From JAFDBW01 sp963723355 (GTDB lineage Bacteria > Desulfobacterota > Desulfuromonadia > Desulfuromonadales > BM103), in NCBI GenBank assembly GCA_963723355.1, contig CAVRQQ010000022.1:71346-135345 (forward strand): a stretch of 64,000 nucleotides of DNA. The letters run 5' to 3'. The position numbers and the translations under genes are program-made. The notes under the pieces were generated by a model. That model was not told the origin of the DNA. It was given only the letters and a program-made list of their open reading frames with translations, and searched no databases. Of the stretch, positions 18,847-27,462 are shown in pieces. Position 1 is the first letter of the stretch; each line of letters opens with the position of its first letter.

Positions 18847-19593
18847 TTGCAACAAGCTGCGAATATAACCTACTGGATTGCCTTCACGGCCGGGATTCTT
18901 TCCTTTGTGTCACCCTGTGTCCTGCCCCTGATTCCTTCTTACCTGACATACATCACCGGTTTGTCCTTCAAACAGCTGGACGAGGAGCACCCGACCGCCA
19001 AGGTCCGCATGACCGTTCTGCTGCACTCGATCTGTTTTATTATCGGTTTTTCCGTTGTCTTTGTTTTGCTCGGGGCGATTGCCGGAATTGCTTCGAGCAA
19101 ATTCCAGAGCCACCTGCGAGAAGGCCTGGAATGGGTGGAAAAAATCGGTGGATTGCTGATCTTCCTGTTTGGCGTGCATATGACCGGGCTTTTTCACTTC
19201 GGTGTTTTGCTGGGTGAGAAGAGGGTCCAGCTCCATGAGAAGCCGAGTGGCTATTTCGGCACATTTATCGTCGGTTTAGCTTTTGCCGCCGGCTGGACGC
19301 CCTGTATCGGTCCAATCCTCGCATCGATCCTGATGATCGCCGCAACCTCGGGACATGTCGGCGAGGGCGTTGGCCTGCTTGCGGTCTATTCTCTTGGCCT
19401 GGGAGTCCCCTTCCTCATTTCCGGCCTGCTGTTCCACCAGTTTCTGGTGGCCTTCAACAAGTTTCGCAAATATATCCGTATGGTTGAAATCGGTACCGGG
19501 GTGATGCTGATGGCCGTCGGTATCATGCTCATGTTCAACCTGATGGGCCACCTTACCATGTACCTTTACCAGTACCTGCCTGTCCAGGGTTAG
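18847..19593 (+). CDS. ccdA: CcdA-type cytochrome c biogenesis protein
   Basis: A 248-residue protein with six hydrophobic helices that moves reducing equivalents from cytoplasmic thioredoxin to periplasmic thioredoxin-like proteins. The two conserved redox cysteines are in VSPCVLPLIPSYL (helix 1) and AGWTPCIGPIL (helix 4). The start is TTG, four bases after the tlpA-like stop, with an AAGGGC element upstream. No other in-frame start precedes the essential first Cys motif. A 140-base gap leads to the Fur gene. Confidence 0.93.
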   Translation: MQQAANITYWIAFTAGILSFVSPCVLPLIPSYLTYITGLSFKQLDEEHPTAKVRMTVLLHSICFIIGFSVVFVLLGAIAGIASSKFQSHLREGLEWVEKIGGLLIFLFGVHMTGLFHFGVLLGEKRVQLHEKPSGYFGTFIVGLAFAAGWTPCIGPILASILMIAATSGHVGEGVGLLAVYSLGLGVPFLISGLLFHQFLVAFNKFRKYIRMVEIGTGVMLMAVGIMLMFNLMGHLTMYLYQYLPVQG

Positions 19594-19701
19594 ACCTGCC
19601 ATTGCACGAGGCTGCCATTTCGAGGCTGCGCCTCACATCCAGCTGAATCGATCAAACCTTTCTATGCGATAAATCTTGACATCCGTCGCGCAGCTAAATT
19701 A

Positions 19702-19722
19702 AATTGAAATCCGTTTTCAATT
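19702..19722. promoter_or_regulatory. Fur box
   Basis: Perfect inverted repeat AATTGAAA / TTTCAATT with a 5-base spacer, ten bases before the fur start. This matches the A/T-rich TTGAAAAT-type Fur operators of deltaproteobacteria. It implies Fe(II)-dependent autoregulation of fur and possibly of the feo genes downstream. Confidence 0.75.
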
Positions 19723-19732
19723 GGATGGTTCT

Positions 19733-20164
19733 ATGGGTAGCGCAAAGACAAAAGACAAGTTCAGGGCGTTCATGCTCGACAAGGGCCTGAAGTCGACCCG
19801 CCAAAGGGAAGTTATTCTCGAGGAGTTCCTGCGTGTCGGCTCTCACCTCTCCACTGAAGAGCTTTACCTGCGCTTGCGCAGGAAAAATCCCCGGATCGGT
19901 TATGCCACCGTTCACCGGACCTTGAAGCTGTTTGCTGAATGCGGCATCGCCGAGCAGCGTCATTTCGGAGATGGCCAGGCACGCTATGAAGCCAGTGACC
20001 TGGATGAGCATCACGATCACCTGATCTGCATCAGCTGTGGGAAGATCGTCGAATTCGAGGACCCGCGCATAGAACAACTTCAGGAGGAAGTCGCCCGGCA
20101 ACACGGTTTTTCCATCGAGCGGCATCGACTCGAGCTGTATGGCTGCTGCGAGTCCTGTCGATAA
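19733..20164 (+). CDS. fur: Fur-family ferric uptake regulator
   Basis: A 143-residue Fe(II)-responsive repressor. The winged-helix half has KSTRQREVILEEFL and YATVHRTLKLF (recognition helix). The dimerisation/metal half has the DEHHDHLICISCGKIVEFE cluster and a final CCESC zinc motif. I place the start at the ATG at 19733; a TTG at 19721 overlaps the Fur box. Spacing of 68 bases to feoB and the shared iron theme suggest one regulon and perhaps one transcript. Confidence 0.93.
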   Translation: MGSAKTKDKFRAFMLDKGLKSTRQREVILEEFLRVGSHLSTEELYLRLRRKNPRIGYATVHRTLKLFAECGIAEQRHFGDGQARYEASDLDEHHDHLICISCGKIVEFEDPRIEQLQEEVARQHGFSIERHRLELYGCCESCR

Positions 20165-20232
20165 TCAAATTTTCAAAAAATCAATCTTAAACCCGAGCTC
20201 CTATCACGTGCAGGAAGGCAGTACCTTCATTT

Positions 20233-22188
20233 ATGCAGAAACAGAAGCAGGCTGAAAAGAAGATCATCCTGGTTGGCAATCCGAACGTCGGCAAAAGCGT
20301 GGTTTTCAACACCTTGACCGGCAGCTATACGACCGTCTCGAACTATCCGGGGACCTCTGTTGAAGTATCGCGTGGTCACTGTCAGGTTGGTGCTGAAAAT
20401 TACACGGTCCTGGATACCCCGGGGATGTATTCGTTACTGCCGATTACCGAGGAAGAAAGTGTTGCCAGGCGGATTCTGCTGGAGGAATCGCCGCACATCG
20501 TGCTGCATGTGGTCGATGCCCGCAATCTCGAGCGGATGCTGCCGATGACTCTGCAGTTGATTGAAGCCGGGTTGCCCGTGATGTTACTGGTCAATATCAT
20601 GGATGAAGCCGAACGCATCAATATGCAGATAGATATCGCATTGCTGAAGGAAAAACTGCAGATCCCGGTGGTTGCTGGTGCCCTCGGCCGGGCGAAAAGG
20701 GGCCTCTGGGAGTTGCGCGACGCGATCAGGGACTATCAGCCGTGCCAGGCAACATTTGCCTATGCCTCGGACCTCGAAAAAGACATCAAGGCCATCAGCA
20801 CCCTGATGCAGGGCGAATATATACTGGACAAACGCTGTCTGACCCTGCTGCTCCTGCAGCGTGATGAGGAAATCGCACAACGGGTCCGGGACCGGGAAGG
20901 CGACCGGTATGCCAGTGTGGAAAGTACCGTGAATGATATTGTTTTCGCCAGGCGTGTCGACCTGCACCTGAGGATCAGCCTGGAACGCAAGCGGATCTGC
21001 AAAGGGTTACTGGATGGCGTTGTGACACAACAGGAAGCTGGCCGTCCGGTTTTTGCCGAGCGGTTTTCCCGCTGGACGATGAATCCCTGGACCGGTGTCC
21101 CGCTCCTGCTGCTCGTCCTCTACTTCGGCCTCTACCAGTTTGTCGGCGGTTTCGGTGCCGGGACCATCGTTGATTTCCTGGAAGGGACCATTTTTGAAGA
21201 GTACCTCAACCCGTGGGTCATCGGCTTGTGCGAACGCCACATCCCCTGGTACTGGCTGAACGAACTCCTGGTCGGTGAATACGGGCTCTTCACCCTGGGG
21301 ATTCGATACGCCGTGGCCATCATCCTGCCGATCGTCGGTACTTTCTTTATCGCCTTTGCCGTCATTGAGGACAGCGGCTACTTCCCGCGTCTGGCAATGC
21401 TGGTTGACCGGGTCTTCAAGAAGATCGGCCTGAATGGCCGGGCGGTCATCCCGATGGTGCTTGGCTTCGGCTGCGATACCATGGCAACCGTAGTGACCCG
21501 GACCCTGGAATCGACCCGTGAACGAATCATCGCGACTCTCCTGCTGGCCCTGGCGATTCCATGCAGTGCCCAGATGGGGGTCATCCTCGGACTGCTCTCA
21601 GGCGTTCCCGGTGCTCTGGCGGTGTGGCTGTGCACCCTGGTTGCGATTTTCCTGGTTGTCGGCCTGCTGGCCGCCCAGATTGTGCCGGGCGAGCGGCCGA
21701 TGTTCTACATGGAAATCCCGCCAATGCGTCTGCCACAGATGCAGAATGTTCTGGTCAAGACCCTGACCCGCATGCAGTGGTATTTCATGGAGATCTTCCC
21801 GCTCTTCATGATCGCATCAGTCCTGCTCTGGGCGGGCAAACTGACCGGTGCCATGGCATGGCTGGTTGATGCATTGAACCCGGTCATGCGCATGCTCGGT
21901 TTGCCGATGGAGGCTTCCGCGGCATTTATCCTCGGATTCTTTCGGCGTGATTTCGGTGCCGCAGGGCTGTATGACCTGCAGACAGACGGTTTGCTCGATC
22001 CGGTCCAGCTGACCGTTGCTGCCGTGACCCTGACCCTGTTCGTGCCCTGTGTTGCGCAATTCCTGGTCATGCAGAAGGAGCGCGGCTGGAAGACCTCGTT
22101 GATGATTTTCTTTATCGTCACCAGCCTTGCCTTCGGCGTCGGCTGGTCACTCAACAAGGGACTGTTGATGACAGGGATATTGTCGTGA
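20233..22188 (+). CDS. feoB: Ferrous iron transporter FeoB
   Basis: A 651-residue inner-membrane Fe(II) transporter with a cytoplasmic G-protein domain. G1 is GNPNVGKS (residues 17-24), G3 is DTPG near 59, and G4 is NIMD near 121. The membrane part has the duplicated gate regions, with cysteine-containing GFGCDTMATVVTRT and the FFRRDFGAAGLYDL stretch. It is shorter than E. coli FeoB (773) mainly in the linker, as in many anaerobes. No free FeoA gene is seen; a FeoA domain is fused to the regulator two genes downstream. The stop overlaps the next small gene. Confidence 0.96.
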   Translation: MQKQKQAEKKIILVGNPNVGKSVVFNTLTGSYTTVSNYPGTSVEVSRGHCQVGAENYTVLDTPGMYSLLPITEEESVARRILLEESPHIVLHVVDARNLERMLPMTLQLIEAGLPVMLLVNIMDEAERINMQIDIALLKEKLQIPVVAGALGRAKRGLWELRDAIRDYQPCQATFAYASDLEKDIKAISTLMQGEYILDKRCLTLLLLQRDEEIAQRVRDREGDRYASVESTVNDIVFARRVDLHLRISLERKRICKGLLDGVVTQQEAGRPVFAERFSRWTMNPWTGVPLLLLVLYFGLYQFVGGFGAGTIVDFLEGTIFEEYLNPWVIGLCERHIPWYWLNELLVGEYGLFTLGIRYAVAIILPIVGTFFIAFAVIEDSGYFPRLAMLVDRVFKKIGLNGRAVIPMVLGFGCDTMATVVTRTLESTRERIIATLLLALAIPCSAQMGVILGLLSGVPGALAVWLCTLVAIFLVVGLLAAQIVPGERPMFYMEIPPMRLPQMQNVLVKTLTRMQWYFMEIFPLFMIASVLLWAGKLTGAMAWLVDALNPVMRMLGLPMEASAAFILGFFRRDFGAAGLYDLQTDGLLDPVQLTVAAVTLTLFVPCVAQFLVMQKERGWKTSLMIFFIVTSLAFGVGWSLNKGLLMTGILS

Positions 22189-22376
22189 AGTGTACCTATT
22201 GTGACAATCAACTGACCCTGGACATGCTTCGGGAAAAGGGTTGCGGTGCCTGCCTGGGAGGTTGTCGGAAAATTCATTGCCCCTATTGCGGACAGGAGAA
22301 CCCGGCCGTACCCGAACTGCTCGAAAAATTCATAAAGCATGATAAAACTTTGCATAAGAAAGGACGCACAGAATGA
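22185..22376 (+). CDS. Cys-rich zinc-ribbon-like small protein in the feo operon
   Basis: A 63-codon frame starting with GTG that overlaps the feoB stop by four bases and overlaps the next gene by four. Seven cysteines form CxxC pairs at 3-6, 20-23 (plus Cys27) and 32-35, then a short basic tail. It has no membrane helix, so it is not the usual FeoB-associated Cys-rich membrane protein. It could be a small metal-binding or redox partner of FeoB on the cytoplasmic side. Tight coupling on both sides makes it a real gene; its function is not known to me. Confidence 0.75.
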   Translation: MKCTYCDNQLTLDMLREKGCGACLGGCRKIHCPYCGQENPAVPELLEKFIKHDKTLHKKGRTE

Positions 22377-23020
22377 ATGTTTCGCCGAAGGCGGAAGAAA
22401 TCCTCGAGTCCCTGTGGATTGCCACTGAGGAGAAGGGTGAAAATGCAGCCCATTTTGAGATCCTGCAGATTGATCAGGACGACGAAGCTCTGGCTGAGCT
22501 GGTCGGCTTGGCTTATGTCGAGGTCCGTGGTGAGCGTGTTCACCTGCGCAAGGAAGGCCGTACCGAGGCACGTATGACGGTGCGTCGACATCGTCTGGCT
22601 GAGCGACTGATGATGGATATCCTTGATATCAAGGGAGTGAGCGGCGATGAACGCGCCTGTGAATTTGAGCATCTGCTGCATCATGGGGTCGATACCAAGA
22701 TATGTACCCTGCTGAACCACCCAACCACCTGCCCGCACGGTAAACCGATTCCTCCCGGAACCTGCTGCGAGCAGGCCCGCCAGGAAGGTGACGTCGGGGT
22801 GGTGGCACTGACTGAGCTGAAAGCCGGAGAACGCGGAGAAATCGCCTACCTCTCGGCAACCGATGCCGGCAAAATGCAGAAACTTATGAGCATGGGAGTC
22901 CTGCCCGGGAGCGACCTTGAGGTGACCCGGACCTTCCCGTCATATATCTTCAAAGTCGGCCATTCCGAGTTTGCTGTCGATGATGAGCTGGCAAGAGAGA
23001 TTTTTGTCCGCAAGGTTTAG
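22373..23020 (+). CDS. DtxR/MntR-family regulator with C-terminal FeoA domain
   Basis: A 215-residue metal-dependent repressor. The N-terminal winged helix (about 1-65) is followed by the dimerisation part with CEFEHLL, which has the C-x2-EH metal-ligand arrangement of DtxR. A Cys/His-rich segment (TTCPHGKPIPPGTCC) follows. The last 80 residues (ELKAGERGEIAYL through GMLPGS-like GVLPGSDLEVTR) are a FeoA/SH3 domain. It probably senses Fe(II) or Mn(II) and controls this operon. The FeoA domain could instead, or also, contact FeoB. Confidence 0.9.
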   Translation: MNVSPKAEEILESLWIATEEKGENAAHFEILQIDQDDEALAELVGLAYVEVRGERVHLRKEGRTEARMTVRRHRLAERLMMDILDIKGVSGDERACEFEHLLHHGVDTKICTLLNHPTTCPHGKPIPPGTCCEQARQEGDVGVVALTELKAGERGEIAYLSATDAGKMQKLMSMGVLPGSDLEVTRTFPSYIFKVGHSEFAVDDELAREIFVRKV

Positions 23021-23144
23021 TCTGAAACGGCATTATCCCTTGCAACACAACATGTGATTCCCTATAGTTAATAAACTTCTCACGATACGTTCTGGGGCGC
23101 TGCCCCATCTGCGAGACGCTGCGTCAGAAATCAAGGAGGAATGA

Positions 23145-24200
23145 GTGGAAATTCTGGGAATCGATATCGGTTTTGGGTTTACTAAGGCGACTGACGGTAA
23201 ACGGGACCTGGTTTTCAAGTCCGTCCTCGGCGAGGCGACCGACATCCAGTTCAGAGAAGAAATGATTGCTGCGGGTGACGTTGATGAGAACCACCTGCAG
23301 GTCGAGATTGACGGCAAGTCCTATTTCGTTGGTGAACTGGCCGAACGCCAGAGTAATGTACGTTTCTTCACCCTTGACCAGGCACAGTTTATTGCCAAGT
23401 TTGCCAAGGTCTTCGCCCTGGCCGCCGCCGCACAACTGGTCAAAGGGTTTGTGCCGATCAACCTGGTGACCGGGCTGCCGATCGGCTATTATCGCGAGTT
23501 CAAGGACGAGCTGGCCAAGCTGCTGATCGGTGAACACAAGGTGACCCTGATCGATGCCTCCGGCAAGCAGGAAGAGAAGTCAATCAGCGTCAACAAGGTC
23601 AGGGTTGTCCCCCAGCCTTTCGGTTCTCTCTTCAACCTGATGCTTAACGACCTCGGCGAGATGGCCGACAAGCGTCTCGTTAAGGACAAGATCGGCATCA
23701 TCGATGTCGGCTTTCGCACCTCCGATTACACGATCTCCGACAAGATGCGTTATTCTGAGCGGGGCAGCCGTACGACCGACTCCGGCATCGCCAGGGCGTT
23801 CAACGTGATCGCCACCAAGCTTCGTGAAAACAGTGGCGTCAACATCGAGCTCTATCGGCTTTACGAAGCGATCGACAACGGTACGATCAAGATCCGGGGC
23901 AAGGAATACGATCTGAAAGCCCTGACCGAGCAGATCTTCAGTCAACTGGCGACTTCGATCGCCAATGAAGTCGACCGGCTCTGGGTCGATGATTGGGACA
24001 TTGATGCCATGATCATCACCGGTGGAGGGGGCTCGGTTCTGGCAAAGCACCTCAAGCCGCTCCTCAACGGCGTCATCATTGAAACAGACCCTGAACATGA
24101 TATGCGGCTCTACAATGTGCGCGGCTATCGCAAGTTCGGTCAGCATCTCTGGGCGCGCGGCAATGCGCCACAGGATCCGGAAACACAGGCAACCAAATAG
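23145..24200 (+). CDS. ParM/StbA-like actin-family ATPase (chromosomal)
   Basis: A 351-residue actin-fold protein. Phosphate 1 is IGIDIGFGFTKATDGK-like at the N-terminus (residues 3-16). Phosphate 2 is IGIIDVGFRTSDYTI near residue 187. The adenosine motif is MIITGGGGSVLAKHL near 290. Layout and length match plasmid-segregation ParM/StbA rather than MreB or FtsA. The start is GTG at 23145 with AAGGAGG upstream; a nearby ATG (23141) is out of frame. No ParR-like gene is adjacent, and a strong terminator follows directly, so it is a single-gene unit. Its role here is unknown. Confidence 0.85.
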   Translation: MEILGIDIGFGFTKATDGKRDLVFKSVLGEATDIQFREEMIAAGDVDENHLQVEIDGKSYFVGELAERQSNVRFFTLDQAQFIAKFAKVFALAAAAQLVKGFVPINLVTGLPIGYYREFKDELAKLLIGEHKVTLIDASGKQEEKSISVNKVRVVPQPFGSLFNLMLNDLGEMADKRLVKDKIGIIDVGFRTSDYTISDKMRYSERGSRTTDSGIARAFNVIATKLRENSGVNIELYRLYEAIDNGTIKIRGKEYDLKALTEQIFSQLATSIANEVDRLWVDDWDIDAMIITGGGGSVLAKHLKPLLNGVIIETDPEHDMRLYNVRGYRKFGQHLWARGNAPQDPETQATK

Positions 24201-24208
24201 TTCTTCAA

Positions 24209-24240
24209 CGCCTCCGCTAGCGGAGGCGTTTTTATTTTAC
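24209..24240 (+). terminator. Rho-independent terminator after the ParM-like gene
   Basis: Perfect 11-bp palindrome ACGCCTCCGCT / AGCGGAGGCGT (24209-24230) followed by TTTTATTTTA. Confidence 0.93.
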
Positions 24241-24277
24241 GAGACTGTCAAGCTCCTGAGCACTTTAAGCAGGCGAT

Positions 24278-26464
24278 ATGGGCAATTTTGACCTCAGCGA
24301 CATTCTGGAGTTGCTGCAACAGCACGCCAGCCGTCCCTTGAGCCTCAGGGAGATCCAGGACACTCTGGACCTGCGTGCCGGCGAACGCAAGGCCCTCGGG
24401 AAAGTTTTGAAAGATCTGGTGAAAGAGGGCTCCCTCGTACAGCTGAAAGGGGGCCGCTTCGCCTTGCCGAAAAAGGTCAACCTGGTTGTCGGCCGACTCA
24501 GCGTGCATCGTGACGGGTACGGTTTCGTCTCGCCCGCCGATGGGGGGCGTGACGATCTGTTTATCCCGGCACGGCATATCCGCCCGGCGATGCACGGTGA
24601 TCTGGTCGTCGCAAGACTGGAACACTCAATCCGTTCCGGACGACCGGAAGGTCGCGTGATCAGGGTTGAGCAGAGAGCGCACCGGCTGGTCGTCGGACGC
24701 TACCGGTTGGAACACGGCGTCGGTTTTGTGCTCCCCGTAGACCCGAGGATTCAGGACGCTCTTCTGGTGCCTCCCGGGGGTGAAATTGAGGTCAGGCACG
24801 ACCAGATGGTCCTGGCCGAGATAGAGAGTTATCCGGGGCGAACCCGCGGAGCTGTCGGGCGGATCAGGGAGGTGCTCGGCAACGCCACTGATCCGGATGT
24901 CGAAATCAGGATCGCAGCCATTCAATTCAATCTACCCTACGAATTTCCCGCCGCCGTTCTGGCCGAGGCCGACATGATGGATTCGCAGGTCAGGGAGAGC
25001 GACCTGGCCGGGCGCGAGGATCTGCGTGCCCTCACCTTTGTGACGATTGATGGCGAGACGGCCAAGGATTTCGACGACGCCGTAGCCATCCAAAGACTGG
25101 CGGAGGGGTATCGACTGACGGTGGCGATTGCCGATGTGGCCCATTATGTCGCCTCCGGCAGTGTGATTGACAAAGAGGCCCTGGCGCGCGGGACCAGCGT
25201 CTATTTCCCGGGCTCCTGTCTGCCGATGCTCCCGGAGGCCCTGAGCAACGGCATCTGCTCCCTCAACCCGCGCGTTGACCGGTTGGTGATGGCGGCCGAA
25301 CTTGACTTCGATGCCGGGGGACGGAGGATCGGGACCAGGTTCTGCGAGGCAGTGATTCACAGCCGGGCGCGTCTGACCTATACCGAGGTTGCCGCAGTCC
25401 TGGTTGAATCCGACCCCGCGGTTCGTGAAGAATTACAGGCTCTGGTCGGAGACCTTGAGGTCATGCGAGAGCTTGCCGAACTCCGTATCGCATTGCGTCA
25501 TCAGCGAGGCAGCCTGGACTTTGACTTGCCGGAAGCACAGATCCAGCTCGATTTGCAGGGACGGCCTGAGAATATCGTCCGCGCGGAGCGCAATCTGGCG
25601 CATCGTCTGATCGAGGAATTCATGCTGGCCGCCAACGAGGCAGTCGCTTCCTGGTTGGTGCAGCAGCGTAAACCGATGGTCTTCCGGGTCCATGAAGCGC
25701 CGGGTGAAGGCAAGATGGCAGTTTTCCAGGAATTTATTGCACATTTCAACCAGGGGATCTCGATCCCCACGGAAGGGGTGACGCCGAAGCTGTTACAGGG
25801 ATTGCTGGAGCGGGTTGCCGGGCAGCCAGAGGAGTATGTCATCAATCATGTCCTGTTGCGCAGCCTGCCGCAGGCATACTATTCGACCAGCAACCTTGGC
25901 CATTTCGGACTGGCTGCGGACAACTACTGTCACTTTACCTCGCCGATCCGCCGTTACCCGGACCTGACCGTACATCGTATCCTGAAAGGGCAGCTTTCCG
26001 GCCATGGCAAAGACAAGGCTGATGATGCCGTTTCCCTGGATGAGATCGCCAGCCGGTCATCGAGTGCGGAACGCCGGGCCATGGAGGCAGAACGTGACAT
26101 TGTCAACCTGAAAAAATGTCAATATGTTGCAGATAAGGTGGGCGAAAAATATCATGGCATGGTAACCTCGGTGCATGCGTTCGGCTTGTTTGTCGAACTG
26201 CGGGAGATATTCGTCGAAGGGCTGGTGCATGTCTCCAGCCTGGAGGATGACTTTTACCAGTATGAAGAGGATCGACATCGACTGATCGGCATGAACCGGC
26301 GTCGCGAGTTCACGATTGGCACACCTTTACAGGTTACTGTGCACAAGGTCGATCTTGATCGTCGTGAGATCGATTTCCGCCTGGTTGATGAGCAGAAGCC
26401 GGGGCCCGCTAAACAAGACTCAAGACGCGGCAAGCCGAAGCCGCGACGGCGCAAAACCAGATAG
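24278..26464 (+). CDS. rnr: Ribonuclease R
   Basis: A 728-residue processive 3'-5' exoribonuclease that degrades structured RNA. An N-terminal winged-helix/cold-shock region (1-230) is followed by the RNB catalytic domain. The active-site acidic cluster is in ETAKDFDDAVAI near residue 258, and YSTSNLGHFGL and FTSPIRRYPDL appear farther on. A C-terminal S1 domain (about 615-700) begins with KYHGMVTSVHAFGLFVEL, and the basic tail ends in KPKPRRRKT. It is followed by ribF after seven bases. Confidence 0.96.
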   Translation: MGNFDLSDILELLQQHASRPLSLREIQDTLDLRAGERKALGKVLKDLVKEGSLVQLKGGRFALPKKVNLVVGRLSVHRDGYGFVSPADGGRDDLFIPARHIRPAMHGDLVVARLEHSIRSGRPEGRVIRVEQRAHRLVVGRYRLEHGVGFVLPVDPRIQDALLVPPGGEIEVRHDQMVLAEIESYPGRTRGAVGRIREVLGNATDPDVEIRIAAIQFNLPYEFPAAVLAEADMMDSQVRESDLAGREDLRALTFVTIDGETAKDFDDAVAIQRLAEGYRLTVAIADVAHYVASGSVIDKEALARGTSVYFPGSCLPMLPEALSNGICSLNPRVDRLVMAAELDFDAGGRRIGTRFCEAVIHSRARLTYTEVAAVLVESDPAVREELQALVGDLEVMRELAELRIALRHQRGSLDFDLPEAQIQLDLQGRPENIVRAERNLAHRLIEEFMLAANEAVASWLVQQRKPMVFRVHEAPGEGKMAVFQEFIAHFNQGISIPTEGVTPKLLQGLLERVAGQPEEYVINHVLLRSLPQAYYSTSNLGHFGLAADNYCHFTSPIRRYPDLTVHRILKGQLSGHGKDKADDAVSLDEIASRSSSAERRAMEAERDIVNLKKCQYVADKVGEKYHGMVTSVHAFGLFVELREIFVEGLVHVSSLEDDFYQYEEDRHRLIGMNRRREFTIGTPLQVTVHKVDLDRREIDFRLVDEQKPGPAKQDSRRGKPKPRRRKTR

Positions 26465-26471
26465 ATTGTCT

Positions 26472-27461
26472 ATGCAGGTTATAAAAGATCTGAGTAAACT
26501 AGATAAGCCACCGGTTCGGACCGTCCTGACGATAGGCAACTTCGATGGCGTTCACCTCGGGCACCGTGAGATTTTCCGGAGAGTCGTTGACAAGGCGCGC
26601 GAACTGGACGGGACGTCAGCCGTGGTAACCTTTGAACCGCACCCGCTGCGCTTCCTGGCCCCGGAAAAAGCACCATTGCGGCTGAATACTCCGGAAGAGA
26701 AGGTGCGCCTGCTCGGCGCATCGTGCATCGATATGCTCGTGGTGCTGAATTTCGATCGCCAGCTGGCGGAGATGCCGGCCGAGGCTTTTGTCCGGGATAT
26801 CCTGGTCGGCAAACTCGGTGTCAGTCACCTGATCGTCGGTTACGATTACGCATTCGGACGGGATCGCCAGGGCGATACGGCTTTCCTGGCCGGTCAGGCG
26901 AAGATCCACGGTTTTACCCTTGAAGTGCTCGAGCCGATTCGTGCCGAGCAACAGGCCCACAGTTCAACGATGATTCGAAATGCTCTTCGTGAAGGCCGGG
27001 TTGCAGAAGCGGTCAAGGTCCTCGGGCGCAATTTTACCCTCGACGGCGAGGTTGTGCATGGTGAGGGCAGGGGGCGCAAACTCGGTTTTCCAACCGCCAA
27101 CCTGGAGACCGAAAAAGAGATTCTGCCGCGTGACGGCGTCTACGCGGTCAAGGTGAAGTGGCATGAAAAGTATTTTGATGCAGTCATCAACATTGGTCGC
27201 CGACCGACCTTTGACAACTGTCCGCCGACCCTTGAAATCCACCTGATCGATTTCGAAGGCGATCTTTATGGCGAACGCCTGCGGATCTATTTTGTTGATC
27301 GCCTGCGTGACGAACAACGCTTCCCCACGGTAGAAGCTCTGCAGTCTGCTGTGTTGAACGATATTGCCCTTGCCAGGGAGCTGCTCTCTGCGGCTCATGT
27401 GGTCGAGTATCGGGAATATCTTGATTGCGGTTACCCGGCTGATCAATGCGGAGACAAATGA
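26472..27461 (+). CDS. ribF: Bifunctional riboflavin kinase / FAD synthetase
   Basis: A 329-residue enzyme that phosphorylates riboflavin to FMN and adenylates FMN to FAD. The FAD synthetase half begins with GNFDGVHLGH (residues 22-31) and has SSTMIRNAL near 163. The kinase half has GRKLGFPTAN near 200 and the DGVYAV and VINIGRRPTF stretches. I start at the ATG at 26472, just after the rnr stop; the open frame extends further upstream but overlaps rnr. The flavin product serves, among others, the SdhA encoded in this window. Confidence 0.95.
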   Translation: MQVIKDLSKLDKPPVRTVLTIGNFDGVHLGHREIFRRVVDKARELDGTSAVVTFEPHPLRFLAPEKAPLRLNTPEEKVRLLGASCIDMLVVLNFDRQLAEMPAEAFVRDILVGKLGVSHLIVGYDYAFGRDRQGDTAFLAGQAKIHGFTLEVLEPIRAEQQAHSSTMIRNALREGRVAEAVKVLGRNFTLDGEVVHGEGRGRKLGFPTANLETEKEILPRDGVYAVKVKWHEKYFDAVINIGRRPTFDNCPPTLEIHLIDFEGDLYGERLRIYFVDRLRDEQRFPTVEALQSAVLNDIALARELLSAAHVVEYREYLDCGYPADQCGDK

Positions 27462-27462
27462 C

